A stretch of DNA of 32,707 bases, taken from NCBI GenBank assembly GCA_025355745.1, contig JANXZA010000219.1, positions 1 through 32,707 of the forward strand. The letters are read 5' to 3'. Each line of letters opens with the position of its first letter. Position 1 is the first letter of the stretch. The translations under genes and the position numbers were made by a program. The stretch is from Rhizobacter sp. (GTDB lineage Bacteria; Pseudomonadota; Gammaproteobacteria; Burkholderiales; Burkholderiaceae_C). The notes beneath the pieces are model-generated. The model saw only the letters and a program-made list of their open reading frames with translations. It ran no database searches and was not told the DNA's origin. Of the stretch, positions 23,496 through 31,852 are shown one piece after another.

Positions 23496-24056
23496 TCAGG
23501 TGGCAGTGAGTGCAAACGCGTGCATCTCGCGCCAGCCCCGGTTCGTGTTTTCGAGCAGCACGACGCGGTCGCACACGCTGCGGATGGCCCCGTTCGCGCG
23601 CAGCCGCAGCCCAAGCTCCGCTTGTGCCTGATCGGCGTGTGCGACCTCGCCATGGGCCACGGTGAGGTGTGGAATCACGGTCTCGAACTCGTCTCCAAAC
23701 GGCGGAAACTGCGGGAAGCGCCGCGCCAGGCGCAGGGTCAGGTCGATGAACGCATCGGCCGGCTCGGGTTCGAGGTAGGCAGTGGCCGGGAAGCGCGCCA
23801 CGCTGGCAAGGGAGAAGTGGAAGGACCGCGCCCCGGCCAGCGCCGCGCGAATGCCGTGCAGCACGGCCGCGTCGATGCAGGTCGGCGCCATGAACGGAAA
23901 CAGCACGGTGATGTGGGCCGGCATGCCCGGACCGGCAGACACATCGAAGCGCTCGCGCAGGTCGCCGACCAGCGCCTCGGCCTGCGGCACGCAAACGATG
24001 AAGCCGGTGGGCGGCAGCAGCGCCGGCAGCGGTGGCGTTTCGGTGCTGACGGGCAT
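23496..24056 (-). CDS. 2H phosphoesterase, 2'-5' RNA ligase-like (LigT/ThpR superfamily)
   Basis: This is a 186-residue protein with the two signature H-x-T motifs of the 2H superfamily: HITV in the PAHITVLFPF segment (near residue 48) and HLTV in PHLTVAHG (near 132). Members hydrolyse or form 2'-5' and 2',3'-cyclic phosphodiester bonds in RNA or nucleotides; some cleave cyclic nucleotide signals. The ATG at 24056 lies 53 bases after the thyA stop, and the TIR gene begins within 20 bases of its stop, so the three probably share a message. RNA repair or nucleotide metabolism are both possible roles. Confidence 0.85.
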   Translation of the reverse strand: MPVSTETPPLPALLPPTGFIVCVPQAEALVGDLRERFDVSAGPGMPAHITVLFPFMAPTCIDAAVLHGIRAALAGARSFHFSLASVARFPATAYLEPEPADAFIDLTLRLARRFPQFPPFGDEFETVIPHLTVAHGEVAHADQAQAELGLRLRANGAIRSVCDRVVLLENTNRGWREMHAFALTAT

Positions 24057-24109
24057 GGCGTGCAGGGGCCTGTCGCGGCGGGGCGGAGCAGGGCGGGGCG
24101 GTCGCAGGG

Positions 24110-24970
24110 TCAGACCGCCACCGGCGCCTTGATGGCCGGGTGGTGCTGATAGCCCAGCATCTCGAAGTCTTCGTACGCGTAGTCGAAGATCGATGCCGGC
24201 CGGCGTTTGATTGCAAGCGTCGGGTAGGCGAACGGTGCGCGCGACAACTGCAGCGAAACCTGCTCGGCGTGGTTCGCGTACAGATGGCAGTCGCCGCCGG
24301 TCCAGATGAAGTCGCCGACGTCGAGGTCGCACTGTTGCGCCAGCATGTGCGTGAGCAGTGCGTAGCTGGCAATGTTGAAGGGCACGCCGAGGAAGATGTC
24401 GGCGCTGCGCTGGTAGAGCTGGCAACTGAGCTTGCCGCGCGTTGCCGGCGCGATGGGCGGCGAGACGTAGAACTGGAACAGCGCATGGCACGGCATCAGC
24501 GCCATCTTCGACAACTCGGCCACGTTCCAGGCGCTGACGATGATGCGGCGCGAATCGGGGTTGGTCCTGAGCTGGCGCACGACCTCGGCGATCTGGTCGA
24601 TGTGGCCGCCGTCGGGCGTCGGCCAGGAGCGCCATTGAACGCCGTAGACGGGACCGAGGTCGCCGTCGGGCTTGGCCCACTCGTCCCAGATCGTCACGCC
24701 GCGTTCCTGCAACCAGCGGGCATTGCCGTCGCCGCGCAGGAACCACAGCAGTTCCAGGACGATCGACTTCAGGTGCACCTTTTTCGTGGTGACGAGCGGG
24801 AAGCCCTCGCTCAGGTCGAAACGCATCTGGTGCCCGAAGACACTGGTGGTGCCGGTGCCGGTGCGGTCGGGTTTGAAGGCGCCGTGCTGCTGCACCTGGC
24901 GCATCAGGTCTTCGTACTGGGACCGTGGGGAACGTGGGGAACGTGGGGAGCGGTCGGTCGCGGCGGTCAC
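24110..24970 (-). CDS. thyA: Thymidylate synthase
   Basis: This 286-residue ThyA methylates dUMP to dTMP using methylenetetrahydrofolate. Visible landmarks are DRTGTGT near the start, the catalytic cysteine in [12 protein letters not shown], the dUMP-binding segment [22 protein letters not shown], and the C-terminal hydrophobic Val that closes the site (KAPVAV). The start is a GTG at 24970: it has an AGGA seven bases upstream and no suitable ATG precedes the conserved QYEDLMRQV. Between start and core lies an SPR tripeptide run encoded by a 9-bp tandem repeat. It heads a unit with the 2H phosphoesterase and TIR genes. Confidence 0.95.
   Translation of the reverse strand: MTAATDRSPRSPRSPRSQYEDLMRQVQQHGAFKPDRTGTGTTSVFGHQMRFDLSEGFPLVTTKKVHLKSIVLELLWFLRGDGNARWLQERGVTIWDEWAKPDGDLGPVYGVQWRSWPTPDGGHIDQIAEVVRQLRTNPDSRRIIVSAWNVAELSKMALMPCHALFQFYVSPPIAPATRGKLSCQLYQRSADIFLGVPFNIASYALLTHMLAQQCDLDVGDFIWTGGDCHLYANHAEQVSLQLSRAPFAYPTLAIKRRPASIFDYAYEDFEMLGYQHHPAIKAPVAV
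24924..24950. repeat. Three 9-bp tandem repeats at the start of thyA
   Basis: The unit CGTGGGGAA recurs at 24924-24932, 24933-24941 and 24942-24950 (last copy one base different). On the coding strand it gives repeated Ser-Pro-Arg just before the conserved ThyA core. Slippage would change the leader length without shifting the frame. Confidence 0.85.
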
Positions 24971-24997
24971 GGGCAGATCCTGAGAGTCACTGGGCCG

Positions 24998-25027
24998 ATT
25001 ATCCCCGGCGCCAACACCCGCATTTAA
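24998..25027 (-). promoter_or_regulatory. Candidate promoter of thyA
   Basis: On the minus strand GATAAT (24998-25003) matches the -10 consensus at five of six positions and lies 28 bases before the GTG start. A weak TTAAAT (25022-25027) stands 18 bases upstream as a possible -35 box. The 152-base gap between thyA and the divergent small gene shows no other clear element. Confidence 0.35.
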
Positions 25028-25122
25028 CGATTCACTAACGGCGGCCCGACATGCTCCGTTGCAGCGGTCGATGGCGCCCTGCCGCAACCGCTATCGCAAC
25101 ACCTTTTTTGACAGGGCTGACC

Positions 25123-25503
25123 ATGCACACCGCCCCCATTCCATCGCTCGCATCGCTGGCGTTCTCACCGGCCGCTTGGTCTCATTCGGTGAACCCCTAC
25201 AACGGCACCTGGAAGGTCGTGTTCGACGGCGCTCAGGCCGCCAGCATGCAAGGCAAGCTCGTCGTCAGGGATGACGCGAGGACCTGGAAGGTGGTGGCGC
25301 ATCTGCGCTCCGACACCTGTGCTGGCCGCGAGGCGCCGATCGCGGTGTCGCTGGCCACGGCCGAAGAACTGGTGTTCGAGGTGCAGCGCTCGAAAGTGCT
25401 GACCGGCTGCCCGGATGGGTCGATCCGCTTCAAGGCCGTCGACGACAAGACCTTGACGGGCAAGATGGAGACCGGCAACGTCGTGACCTTGCTGCGCGAA
25501 TAG
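25123..25503 (+). CDS. Small protein of unknown function
   Basis: I do not recognise this 126-residue protein. The ATG at 25123 has an AGGG eight bases upstream, better than the ATG at 25051. After a weakly hydrophobic N-terminus (LASLAFSPAAW) that could be a poor signal peptide, the rest is predicted mostly beta (NGTWKVVFDG, GKLVVRDD, TWKVVAHL, EELVFEVQR, GSIRFKAVD, TLTGKMETGNVV). Two cysteines (in DTCAG and TGCPDG) could pair if it is exported. The alternating pattern suggests a small beta-barrel or sandwich. It is divergent from thyA and convergent with the OmpA-family gene. Confidence 0.65.
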   Translation: MHTAPIPSLASLAFSPAAWSHSVNPYNGTWKVVFDGAQAASMQGKLVVRDDARTWKVVAHLRSDTCAGREAPIAVSLATAEELVFEVQRSKVLTGCPDGSIRFKAVDDKTLTGKMETGNVVTLLRE

Positions 25504-25515
25504 CCGCGCGGCCGC

Positions 25516-26190
25516 TCACGCCGGTGCGAGTTCGCGCAGGAAGATCTCGACCCGGCGGTTCTTCGCACGGCCCGATTCGGTTGAGTTGTCGGCCACCGGT
25601 TCACGCTCGCCGCGGCCGGCGGTCTCGACGCGGGCGCCGGAAATGCCGCGCGTCGTGAGGTAGTCGCGAACGCTCTGGGCACGCTCCACCGACAGCGGGT
25701 TGTTGACCGCGTCCGAGCCGACGTTGTCGGTGTGGCCGATGATCGCGATGCGGGCCGCCGGGTCGTCGCGCAGGCTGGCCGCGAACGGGTCGAGCACGGC
25801 GCGCAATTGCGGCTTGATCGTGTAGCTGCCAGTGTCAAACGAGATGTCGTTCGGGATGTTCAGCTTGAGCTGGTTGTCGGCCGTGCGACTCACCTCGACA
25901 TTGGTGCCGCGGGTTGACTGTTCGAGCGCGATGCGCCGGTCTTCCATGCGCTTGGACCACAGGTTGCCGCCGACCGCGCCGAGCACGCCGCCGATCAAGG
26001 CGCCGCTGCCGGCGTTGCCACCGGTCGCCGAGCCGATCACCGCGCCGGCGACTGCGCCGATGCCGGCGCCCTGCGCCGTGCCGCGCTCACGCGGGCTGAG
26101 GTCGGCGCACCCGGCGACGAACAGGATCGATGCCGCGATGCCGACAGCAGCAAGGCGGTGGGCCGGTTTGGATTGAATGCGGGTGGTCAT
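25516..26190 (-). CDS. OmpA-family lipoprotein with glycine-zipper segment
   Basis: This 224-residue protein has a lipoprotein signal with lipobox VAGC (Cys28), then a glycine-rich zipper (GAGIGAVAGAVIGSATGG and GALIGGVLGAVGG, about 40-75) that may insert in the membrane, and a C-terminal OmpA domain (DISFDTGSYTIKPQ, IIGHTDNVGSD, LSVERAQSVRDYL, RAKNRRVEI) that binds peptidoglycan. It would tether the outer membrane to the wall. The ATG at 26190 has a strong GGAAGGA ribosome site. It is separated by 192 bases from the upstream exporter gene; that gap holds a small CGGGT/ACCCG inverted repeat at 26329-26341 but no clear promoter. Confidence 0.92.
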   Translation of the reverse strand: MTTRIQSKPAHRLAAVGIAASILFVAGCADLSPRERGTAQGAGIGAVAGAVIGSATGGNAGSGALIGGVLGAVGGNLWSKRMEDRRIALEQSTRGTNVEVSRTADNQLKLNIPNDISFDTGSYTIKPQLRAVLDPFAASLRDDPAARIAIIGHTDNVGSDAVNNPLSVERAQSVRDYLTTRGISGARVETAGRGEREPVADNSTESGRAKNRRVEIFLRELAPA

Positions 26191-26382
26191 GGTGAGTCCT
26201 TCCAGAAGTTCGGCACGCGGCTCGGTGCCCCGTGGTGCCTCTGAATTCTGAAACGCACTGCACCGCATGTCTGTCGGCGGCCGGTAACAAGCGTTGTCGG
26301 CCGGCGCCTACGCCGTGCCGTCCGGTCACGGGTTCGACCCGGTTGGGTCAGCAGCGGCGCAGCGCATCAGCGAATCATCGAA

Positions 26383-28233
26383 TCAGCGATCGAACTGCAA
26401 CGCCGCCAGCCGCGCATACAAGCCGCCCGAAGCCGCCAACTGCGCATGCGTGCCGGTCTCGACGATCTGCCCCGCCTCGAGCACGATGATGCGGTCGGCA
26501 CGCTGCACGGTGGCCAGGCGGTGCGCGATGACGAGCGTGGTGCGGTCCTTCATCGCCGATTCGAGGGCGGCCTGCACCATCCGTTCGCTCTCGGCGTCGA
26601 GCGCGCTGGTGGCCTCGTCGAGCAGCAGCAGCGGCGGGTTCTTCAGCATCGCGCGGGCGATGCTGATGCGCTGGCGCTGCCCGCCCGACAGGCGCACGCC
26701 GCGCTCGCCGAGAAAGGTCGCGTAGCCCTCGGGCAGCGCGCCGATGAAGTCATGCGCGAAGGCTGCCTTGGCGGCGTTGATGACCTCGGCGTCGCTCGCC
26801 TCGGGCTTGCCGTAGCGGATGTTTTCCATCGCGTCGGCCGAGAAGATCACGCTGTCCTGCGGCACGATGCCGATGCGCTGGCGCAAGGCGTGCAGGTCGA
26901 CTTCGCGCACCGGCACGCCGTCCACCATCACCTCGCCTTCGGCCACATCGTAAAAGCGCAGCAGCAACTGGAACACCGTGCTCTTGCCGGCGCCGCTCGG
27001 GCCGACCAAAGCCACGGTTTCGCCCGGCGCCACCATCAGATCGAAGTGCGACAAGGTGGCGTGCTGCGGCCGCGACGGGTAGCGGAAGGTCACGTCGCGC
27101 AGCGCCACCGAGGAGCCGCCGCGCGTGGCCGGCAGGGGCGTGGGCCGCGCCGGCGCCTTGATCGGCGAGCGCAGCGTCAGCAACTCCATCAGGCGCTCGG
27201 TCGCGCCGGCCGCGCGCAGCAGGTCGCCGTAGACCTCGGACAGCACCGCCACGCTGCTCACCAGAATGATCACGTAAACGACGGTCTGGCCCAGGTGGCC
27301 GGCGCTTATGTCGCCGCGCGACACCGCCTGCGTGCCCTGGTACAGGCCCCACAGCAGCGCTCCGAAAGTGGCCGTGATGATGAAACCGACCAGCAGCGCG
27401 CGCATCCGGGTGCGGCTCACGGCGGTGCCGAAGGCGCTTTCGGTCGAGTCGTCGAAGCGCTTCGCTTCGCGCGCTTCCTGGGTGTAACTTTGCACCACGG
27501 GAATTGCGTTCAGCACCTCGGCGGCGATGGCGCTCGAATCGGCCACGCGGTCCTGGCTGGCGCGCGACAGGCGCCGCACGCGGCGGCCGAAGTACAGGCT
27601 CGGCAGCACCACCAGCACCAGGATGCCCAGCACCTGCGTCATCACGACCGGGTTGGTGACGATCAGCATCGCCATCGCGCCGCCGCCGAGCACGGCGTTG
27701 CGCAAACCCATCGAGAGGCTGGAGCCGACGACGGTCTGCACCAGGGTCGTGTCGGTGGTCAGGCGTGACAGCACCTCGCCGGTCTGGGTGGTCTCGAAGA
27801 ACTCCGGGCTTTGCGTCACCACGTGGGCATAGACCGCATTGCGCAGGTCGGCCGTGACGCGTTCGCCGAGCCAGGTGACCATGTAGAAACGCAGCGCCGA
27901 GAACACGCCGAGCGCCGCGCCGACGCCGAACAGCGCGAAGAAATGCTCGCGCAAGGCCATCACGCGCTGGCCCGGATCGACCGCGATCAGGCCCTGGTCG
28001 ATGAGCGACTTCAACGCCACCGGGAACACCAGCGTACTGACCGCCGACAGCACCAGGAACAGCAGCGCCAGGCCGATGCGGCCACGGTAAGGGCGCAGGA
28101 AAGGCAGCAGGCCGCTGAGCGACTTGACGTTGCGCGCCGGGCTTGCAGGCGGAACGGCGGCTGGCGCTGCGGCCGATGAGCTGATGGGGGCCACGGCCAC
28201 GGGTTCGAGCTGGAGCGGGGTGGGTGCGGACAT
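26383..28233 (-). CDS. ABC exporter, fused membrane and ATPase domains (MsbA-like)
   Basis: This 616-residue half-transporter carries an N-terminal six-helix export domain (about 50-330, starting FLRPYRGRIGLALLFLVLS) and an ATPase domain with Walker A GPSGAGKST, Q-loop IVPQDSVIFS, signature LSGGQRQR, Walker B LLLLDEATSALD and the H-loop His in VIAHRL. It would function as a homodimer moving lipid or a hydrophobic compound outwards. The ATG at 28233 gives a normal length; an upstream TTG frame overlaps the divergent promoter. The first 40 residues are Ala/Pro-rich. It is divergent from the marR efflux operon, which may point to drug export, but no lipid A gene is adjacent to support a true MsbA role. 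Confidence 0.92.
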   Translation of the reverse strand: MSAPTPLQLEPVAVAPISSSAAAPAAVPPASPARNVKSLSGLLPFLRPYRGRIGLALLFLVLSAVSTLVFPVALKSLIDQGLIAVDPGQRVMALREHFFALFGVGAALGVFSALRFYMVTWLGERVTADLRNAVYAHVVTQSPEFFETTQTGEVLSRLTTDTTLVQTVVGSSLSMGLRNAVLGGGAMAMLIVTNPVVMTQVLGILVLVVLPSLYFGRRVRRLSRASQDRVADSSAIAAEVLNAIPVVQSYTQEAREAKRFDDSTESAFGTAVSRTRMRALLVGFIITATFGALLWGLYQGTQAVSRGDISAGHLGQTVVYVIILVSSVAVLSEVYGDLLRAAGATERLMELLTLRSPIKAPARPTPLPATRGGSSVALRDVTFRYPSRPQHATLSHFDLMVAPGETVALVGPSGAGKSTVFQLLLRFYDVAEGEVMVDGVPVREVDLHALRQRIGIVPQDSVIFSADAMENIRYGKPEASDAEVINAAKAAFAHDFIGALPEGYATFLGERGVRLSGGQRQRISIARAMLKNPPLLLLDEATSALDAESERMVQAALESAMKDRTTLVIAHRLATVQRADRIIVLEAGQIVETGTHAQLAASGGLYARLAALQFDR

Positions 28234-28307
28234 GGCGCGAGTGTATCGATGCGAGCTGGCGCGACGAGCCGGCGAGGCTGCCGGGGCAGGGTTGAAAACA
28301 AGCCGCC

Positions 28308-28336
28308 TTGACAAAGGCTGCTTAGGCAACTACCAT
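28308..28336 (+). promoter_or_regulatory. Sigma-70 promoter of the marR efflux operon with operator in the spacer
   Basis: A perfect -35 box TTGACA (28308-28313) is followed after 17 bases by TACCAT (28331-28336). The spacer holds TGCTTAGGCA (28319-28328), an imperfect palindrome that, read on the other strand, closely matches the site at 28914-28925. A MarR protein bound between the two boxes would block RNA polymerase, giving autorepression. The start codon lies about 42 bases after the -10 box. Confidence 0.65.
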
Positions 28337-28377
28337 GCAAGTTCATCCCGCCGAGTGCTCTCATCCGGACTACTGTC

Positions 28378-28860
28378 GTGACCCGAACCGCGCCGCCCGC
28401 TACCTTCTATTGCCCCGAGCGCTACTGCGCCGAGGAGAGCGTTGGCTACCTGATGAAGCGCGTCATGCTGTCGGTGGTCCACCAGGCCGACAAGCGCCTC
28501 GAAGCCCACGACCTGACCAGCGCCCAATGGGGCCCGCTGCTGCGCCTTCAAAACACCGGTGGTTCGACCGTGGCCGAACTCGCACGCTGGCTCCATATCG
28601 ACGCCGGCGCGATGACCCGCCTGCTCGACCGGCTGGAGAAGAAGGGCTTGTGCAAACGGGTCCGGTCGACCGCCGACCGGCGCGTCGTGCAGGTCGAACT
28701 CACGCCCGACGGCGAGGCCGCGATCATTCACGTGCCCAAGGTGTTGGCCGAGGTCATGAATGCCCACCTGGCCGGCTTCTCGAAGACCGAGTGGCAGGCT
28801 TTGACGACTTACCTGCAACGGATCCTGAAAACCGGCGACGCGATGCGCGACGCGGGCTGA
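28378..28860 (+). CDS. MarR-family transcriptional repressor
   Basis: This 160-residue regulator has a winged helix-turn-helix: GGSTVAELARWLHIDAGAMTRLLDRLEKKGL followed by the basic wing RVRSTADRRVVQVELT. Flanking helices form the usual dimer. It starts with GTG at 28378. It is the first gene of an efflux operon (nodT-emrA-emrB), as in EmrR/MprA systems, where the repressor releases DNA on binding phenolic or lipophilic drugs. Two candidate operators are visible, in its own promoter and at the start of the next gene. The inducing compound cannot be predicted. Confidence 0.93.
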   Translation: MTRTAPPATFYCPERYCAEESVGYLMKRVMLSVVHQADKRLEAHDLTSAQWGPLLRLQNTGGSTVAELARWLHIDAGAMTRLLDRLEKKGLCKRVRSTADRRVVQVELTPDGEAAIIHVPKVLAEVMNAHLAGFSKTEWQALTTYLQRILKTGDAMRDAG

Positions 28861-28913
28861 TCGGAAGCGCGCAAGACCCTTCGCGCCCACTCGGACTCAC
28901 TGCGCCGAGATAA

Positions 28914-28925
28914 TTGCCCAAGCAA
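28914..28925. promoter_or_regulatory. Second MarR-type palindrome at the outer-membrane channel gene
   Basis: TTGCCCAAGCAA has complementary TTGC/GCAA ends and matches 10 of 12 positions of TTGCCTAAGCAG, the reverse strand of the site in the marR promoter. It ends at the base before the nodT ATG. Bound here, the repressor would obstruct transcription from marR into the efflux genes or hide the translation start region. Confidence 0.5.
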
Positions 28926-30449
28926 ATGAAGCCACAACAACTATTTACAAATGACAACCCGGGCGACACGGCGCGCCCAGCCTCGGAGCACCCGGCCTGC
29001 GGCGTGTTGGCGAACCTGCCGGCGCTCGGCGTGATCGTGCTGGCGATTGCTTCCAGCGTCGTTCTCACGCTCGGCGGCTGCGCCAGCAGCGCGGGCATCG
29101 CCAGCACGGCGCAGCCCATCTCGCCGATCAGCATCGGGCTCGACCCGGCTGCTGCGGGCTCTGTCATCGTCCCAGTGGTTGGCGCCGACTGGTGGCGCAG
29201 CTTCAACGACCCGGCATTGGCCGGCCTGATCGAGCGCGCGCTCGCCGACAACCCGAGCCTGAAGGTTGCGCAGGCGCGCCTGGCCCGCGCTGCAGCCGCA
29301 GTGAGTGGGGCACAGGCCGCCGACGGCCCGCAGGTGAACGGCTCGCTCGACGTGTCACGCCAGCGCTTCAGCGCCACCAGCATCTACCCGCCGCCGCTCG
29401 GCGGCTCGATCCGCACCCTCGGCACGGCGCAGATCGGCGGCTCGTGGGAGATCGATTTCTTCGGTCGGAATCGCGCTGCGATCGACGCCGCCATCGGCAC
29501 GCAGCGCGCCGCCCAGGCGGATGTGCAGGCCGCGCGCAACCTGCTCGCCAGCAATGTTGCGCGCACCTACGTGCAGCTCGGCCGCCTGTTGGCACAGCGC
29601 GAGCTCGCCCAGCGCTCGCTCGCCCAGCGCGACGAGATCCTGGCGTTGATCCGCCAGCGCGTGCAGGGCGGCCTGGACACGGCGGTCGAGCAGCGCCAGG
29701 GCGAAGGCGCACTGCCCGAATCGCGTCAGCAGATCGAAGCCCTCGACGAGCAGATCGCACTGACCCGCCACGCCCTGGCCGCAGTCACTGTGCAGGCACC
29801 GAACGCGCTCGACGCGCTGATCGTGCCGCTGCGCAGCGTGCAGGCGCTGCCGCTGCCTGCCTCCGTGCCGGCCGACCTGATCGGCAGGCGTGCCGACATC
29901 GCGGCCGCGCGCTGGCGCATCGAGGCGACCACCGGCGACACGAAGAGCGCGAAGGCGCAGTTCTATCCGAACATCAATCTGACGGCCTTCGTCGGCCTGG
30001 CCAGCATCGGCCTCGACCAGCTCATCAAGTCGGGCAGCGAGCAGTACGGCGCCGGCCCGGCGATCCGTCTGCCGATCTTCGATTCGGGCCGGCTGCGCGC
30101 CAACCTGAGCGGCAAGACGGCCGACCTCGATGCCGCCATCGAGAGCTACAACAGCGCCGTGCTCGATGCCGTGCACGATGTGGCCGACCAGATCGCCAGC
30201 CTGCGTTCGGTTGATCGCCAGCAAGCCGAACAGGTGCGTGCGCAGGCCGCGGCCGAATCGGCGTACGACCTGTCGACACAGCGCTACAAGGCCGGCCTGG
30301 GCACCTACCTGACGGTGCTCAATGCCGAGGCCACCGTGCTGGCCCAGCGCCGCCAGTCGGCCGACCTGAAGGCCCGCGCGCTCGACGCGCAGATCGCCTT
30401 GATCCGTTCCCTCGGGGGCGGCTACACGGATCCCGGAGCCACTTCATGA
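28926..30449 (+). CDS. Efflux outer-membrane lipoprotein (NodT/OprM family)
   Basis: This 507-residue TolC-like channel has a lipoprotein signal (hydrophobic LGVIVLAIASSVVLTLGGC, lipid-carrying Cys52) and two outer-membrane factor repeats, with landmarks DWWRSFNDPAL, LARAAAAVSGAQAADGPQV, SWEIDFFGRNRAAIDA, QRQGEGALPESRQQIEAL, PADLIGRRADIAAARWRIEA, AKAQFYPNINL and DLSTQRYKAGLGTYLTVLNAE. It would form the trimeric exit duct for the EmrA-EmrB pump. The signal n-region of about 33 residues is unusually long, so a later start such as a GTG at 29004 is possible. A TTG at 28914 falls inside the palindrome. It overlaps emrA by ATGA. Confidence 0.93.
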   Translation: MKPQQLFTNDNPGDTARPASEHPACGVLANLPALGVIVLAIASSVVLTLGGCASSAGIASTAQPISPISIGLDPAAAGSVIVPVVGADWWRSFNDPALAGLIERALADNPSLKVAQARLARAAAAVSGAQAADGPQVNGSLDVSRQRFSATSIYPPPLGGSIRTLGTAQIGGSWEIDFFGRNRAAIDAAIGTQRAAQADVQAARNLLASNVARTYVQLGRLLAQRELAQRSLAQRDEILALIRQRVQGGLDTAVEQRQGEGALPESRQQIEALDEQIALTRHALAAVTVQAPNALDALIVPLRSVQALPLPASVPADLIGRRADIAAARWRIEATTGDTKSAKAQFYPNINLTAFVGLASIGLDQLIKSGSEQYGAGPAIRLPIFDSGRLRANLSGKTADLDAAIESYNSAVLDAVHDVADQIASLRSVDRQQAEQVRAQAAAESAYDLSTQRYKAGLGTYLTVLNAEATVLAQRRQSADLKARALDAQIALIRSLGGGYTDPGATS

Positions 30450-31828
30450 CGTCCCCCGACACCCGTTCCGCCACCACCGCTGCGGCGCCCGCCGGCAACC
30501 CGACGCGCAGGAAGGCGTTGACGGCCGTTGCCGCCACGGTCGCCGTAGCCGGCATCGCCTACGGCCTCTACTGGGCCATGGTGCTGAACCATTTCGAGTC
30601 CACCGACAACGCCTATGTGCAGGGCAACATGGTGCAGATAACGCCGCAATTGAGCGGCACCGTGATCGCGATCAATGCCGACGACACCGACCACGTGAAG
30701 GCCGGCCAGCTGCTCGTCAGGCTCGACCCGGCCGACGCCCAGATCGCGCTCGACCAGGCCGAGGCGCAGCTGGCGCAGACGGTGCGCGAAGTGCGCACCC
30801 TGTACGCCAACAACAGCACCTTGCGGGCCCAGATCGCGCTGCGCGAGGCCGACCTGGCGCGGGCCCAGAGCGACGTAGCCCGCGCGCAGGACGACGTGTC
30901 GCGGCGCGCGCCGCTGCTCGTCACCGGGGCGGTCGGCAAGGAAGAGTTCAACCATGTGACCTCGGCGCTGGTGGCGTCGAAGAGCAGCGTCGCGGCGGCC
31001 GAGTCGGCGGTGGTGGCGGCGCGCGAGCAACTGGCCTCGAACCAGACGCTGACCGACGGCATCGCAGTCGAGCAGCATCCGAACGTGCTGCGCGCCTCGG
31101 CCCGGGTGCGCGAGGCCTGGCTGGCGATGAAGCGTGCCGATCTGCTCGCGCCCGTCGATGGTTATGTGGCCAAGCGCAGCGTCCAGCTCGGCGCGCGCGT
31201 GCAGGCCGGCGCGCCGCTGATGTCGGTGATCGCGCTGAACCATGTCTGGGTCGAGGCCAACTTCAAGGAAAGCCAGTTGCAGAACCTGCGCCTTGGCCAG
31301 CCGGTTGAACTGATCGCCGACGTCTACGGCAAGAAGGTGGCCTACCACGGCGCCATCGAAGGCCTGGGCGCCGGCACCGGCGCGGCGTTTGCGCTGCTGC
31401 CGGCGCAGAACGCCACCGGCAACTGGATCAAGGTGGTGCAGCGCGTGCCGGTGCGCATCGCGCTCGACGCAAAGGAGCTGGCCGAGCACCCGTTGCGGGT
31501 CGGCCTGTCGATGGACGCGAAGGTCGATGTGAGCAAGACCGATGGCCGGATGCTGGCCGATGCGACGCGGGCGCCGGTTGCGACGCAGACGAATGTGTTC
31601 GACCAGAACACTGCGGCCGCCGATGCGCAGGTGCGCAAGATCATCCTGGCGAACGGCGGCCAGGCGCGCGGACCTGCGGCCGGCAAGGTCGATGTTGCAA
31701 GCGTCGCGAAAAACGCTGCGCGAACGCCCGGCATGATCGGCGCGAACGGCGGTGTGGCACTGCCGTCCCAGGCTGCTGCCTCGGTCTCGACACTGGCAGC
31801 CCGCAGCGCCGCACCTGCGGCTCACTGA
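30446..31828 (+). CDS. emrA: EmrA-type membrane-fusion (HlyD family) efflux adaptor
   Basis: This 460-residue periplasmic adaptor has one N-terminal membrane helix (about 24-45), the lipoyl half-motif STDNAYVQGNMVQITPQLSGTV, a long coiled-coil hairpin (about 100-200), the second half-motif RADLLAPVDGYVAKRSVQLGARV, and a beta-barrel with VWVEANFKESQLQNLRLGQPV. It links the MFS pump to the outer-membrane channel. The C-terminal tail after about residue 375 is an alanine-rich extension of some 80 residues not present in the well-known EmrA, which is about 390 long. Start and previous stop overlap (ATGA). Confidence 0.93.
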   Translation: MTSPDTRSATTAAAPAGNPTRRKALTAVAATVAVAGIAYGLYWAMVLNHFESTDNAYVQGNMVQITPQLSGTVIAINADDTDHVKAGQLLVRLDPADAQIALDQAEAQLAQTVREVRTLYANNSTLRAQIALREADLARAQSDVARAQDDVSRRAPLLVTGAVGKEEFNHVTSALVASKSSVAAAESAVVAAREQLASNQTLTDGIAVEQHPNVLRASARVREAWLAMKRADLLAPVDGYVAKRSVQLGARVQAGAPLMSVIALNHVWVEANFKESQLQNLRLGQPVELIADVYGKKVAYHGAIEGLGAGTGAAFALLPAQNATGNWIKVVQRVPVRIALDAKELAEHPLRVGLSMDAKVDVSKTDGRMLADATRAPVATQTNVFDQNTAAADAQVRKIILANGGQARGPAAGKVDVASVAKNAARTPGMIGANGGVALPSQAAASVSTLAARSAAPAAH

Positions 31829-31852
31829 CGCGCGCCGCCGCCGCTGCTGACC

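Noticed and set aside
26326-26345. GGGTTCGACCC sequence resembling a tRNA T-loop
   Set aside because: The stem does not pair correctly around a 7-base loop and there are no acceptor, D-arm or anticodon arms around it; it is a short inverted repeat.
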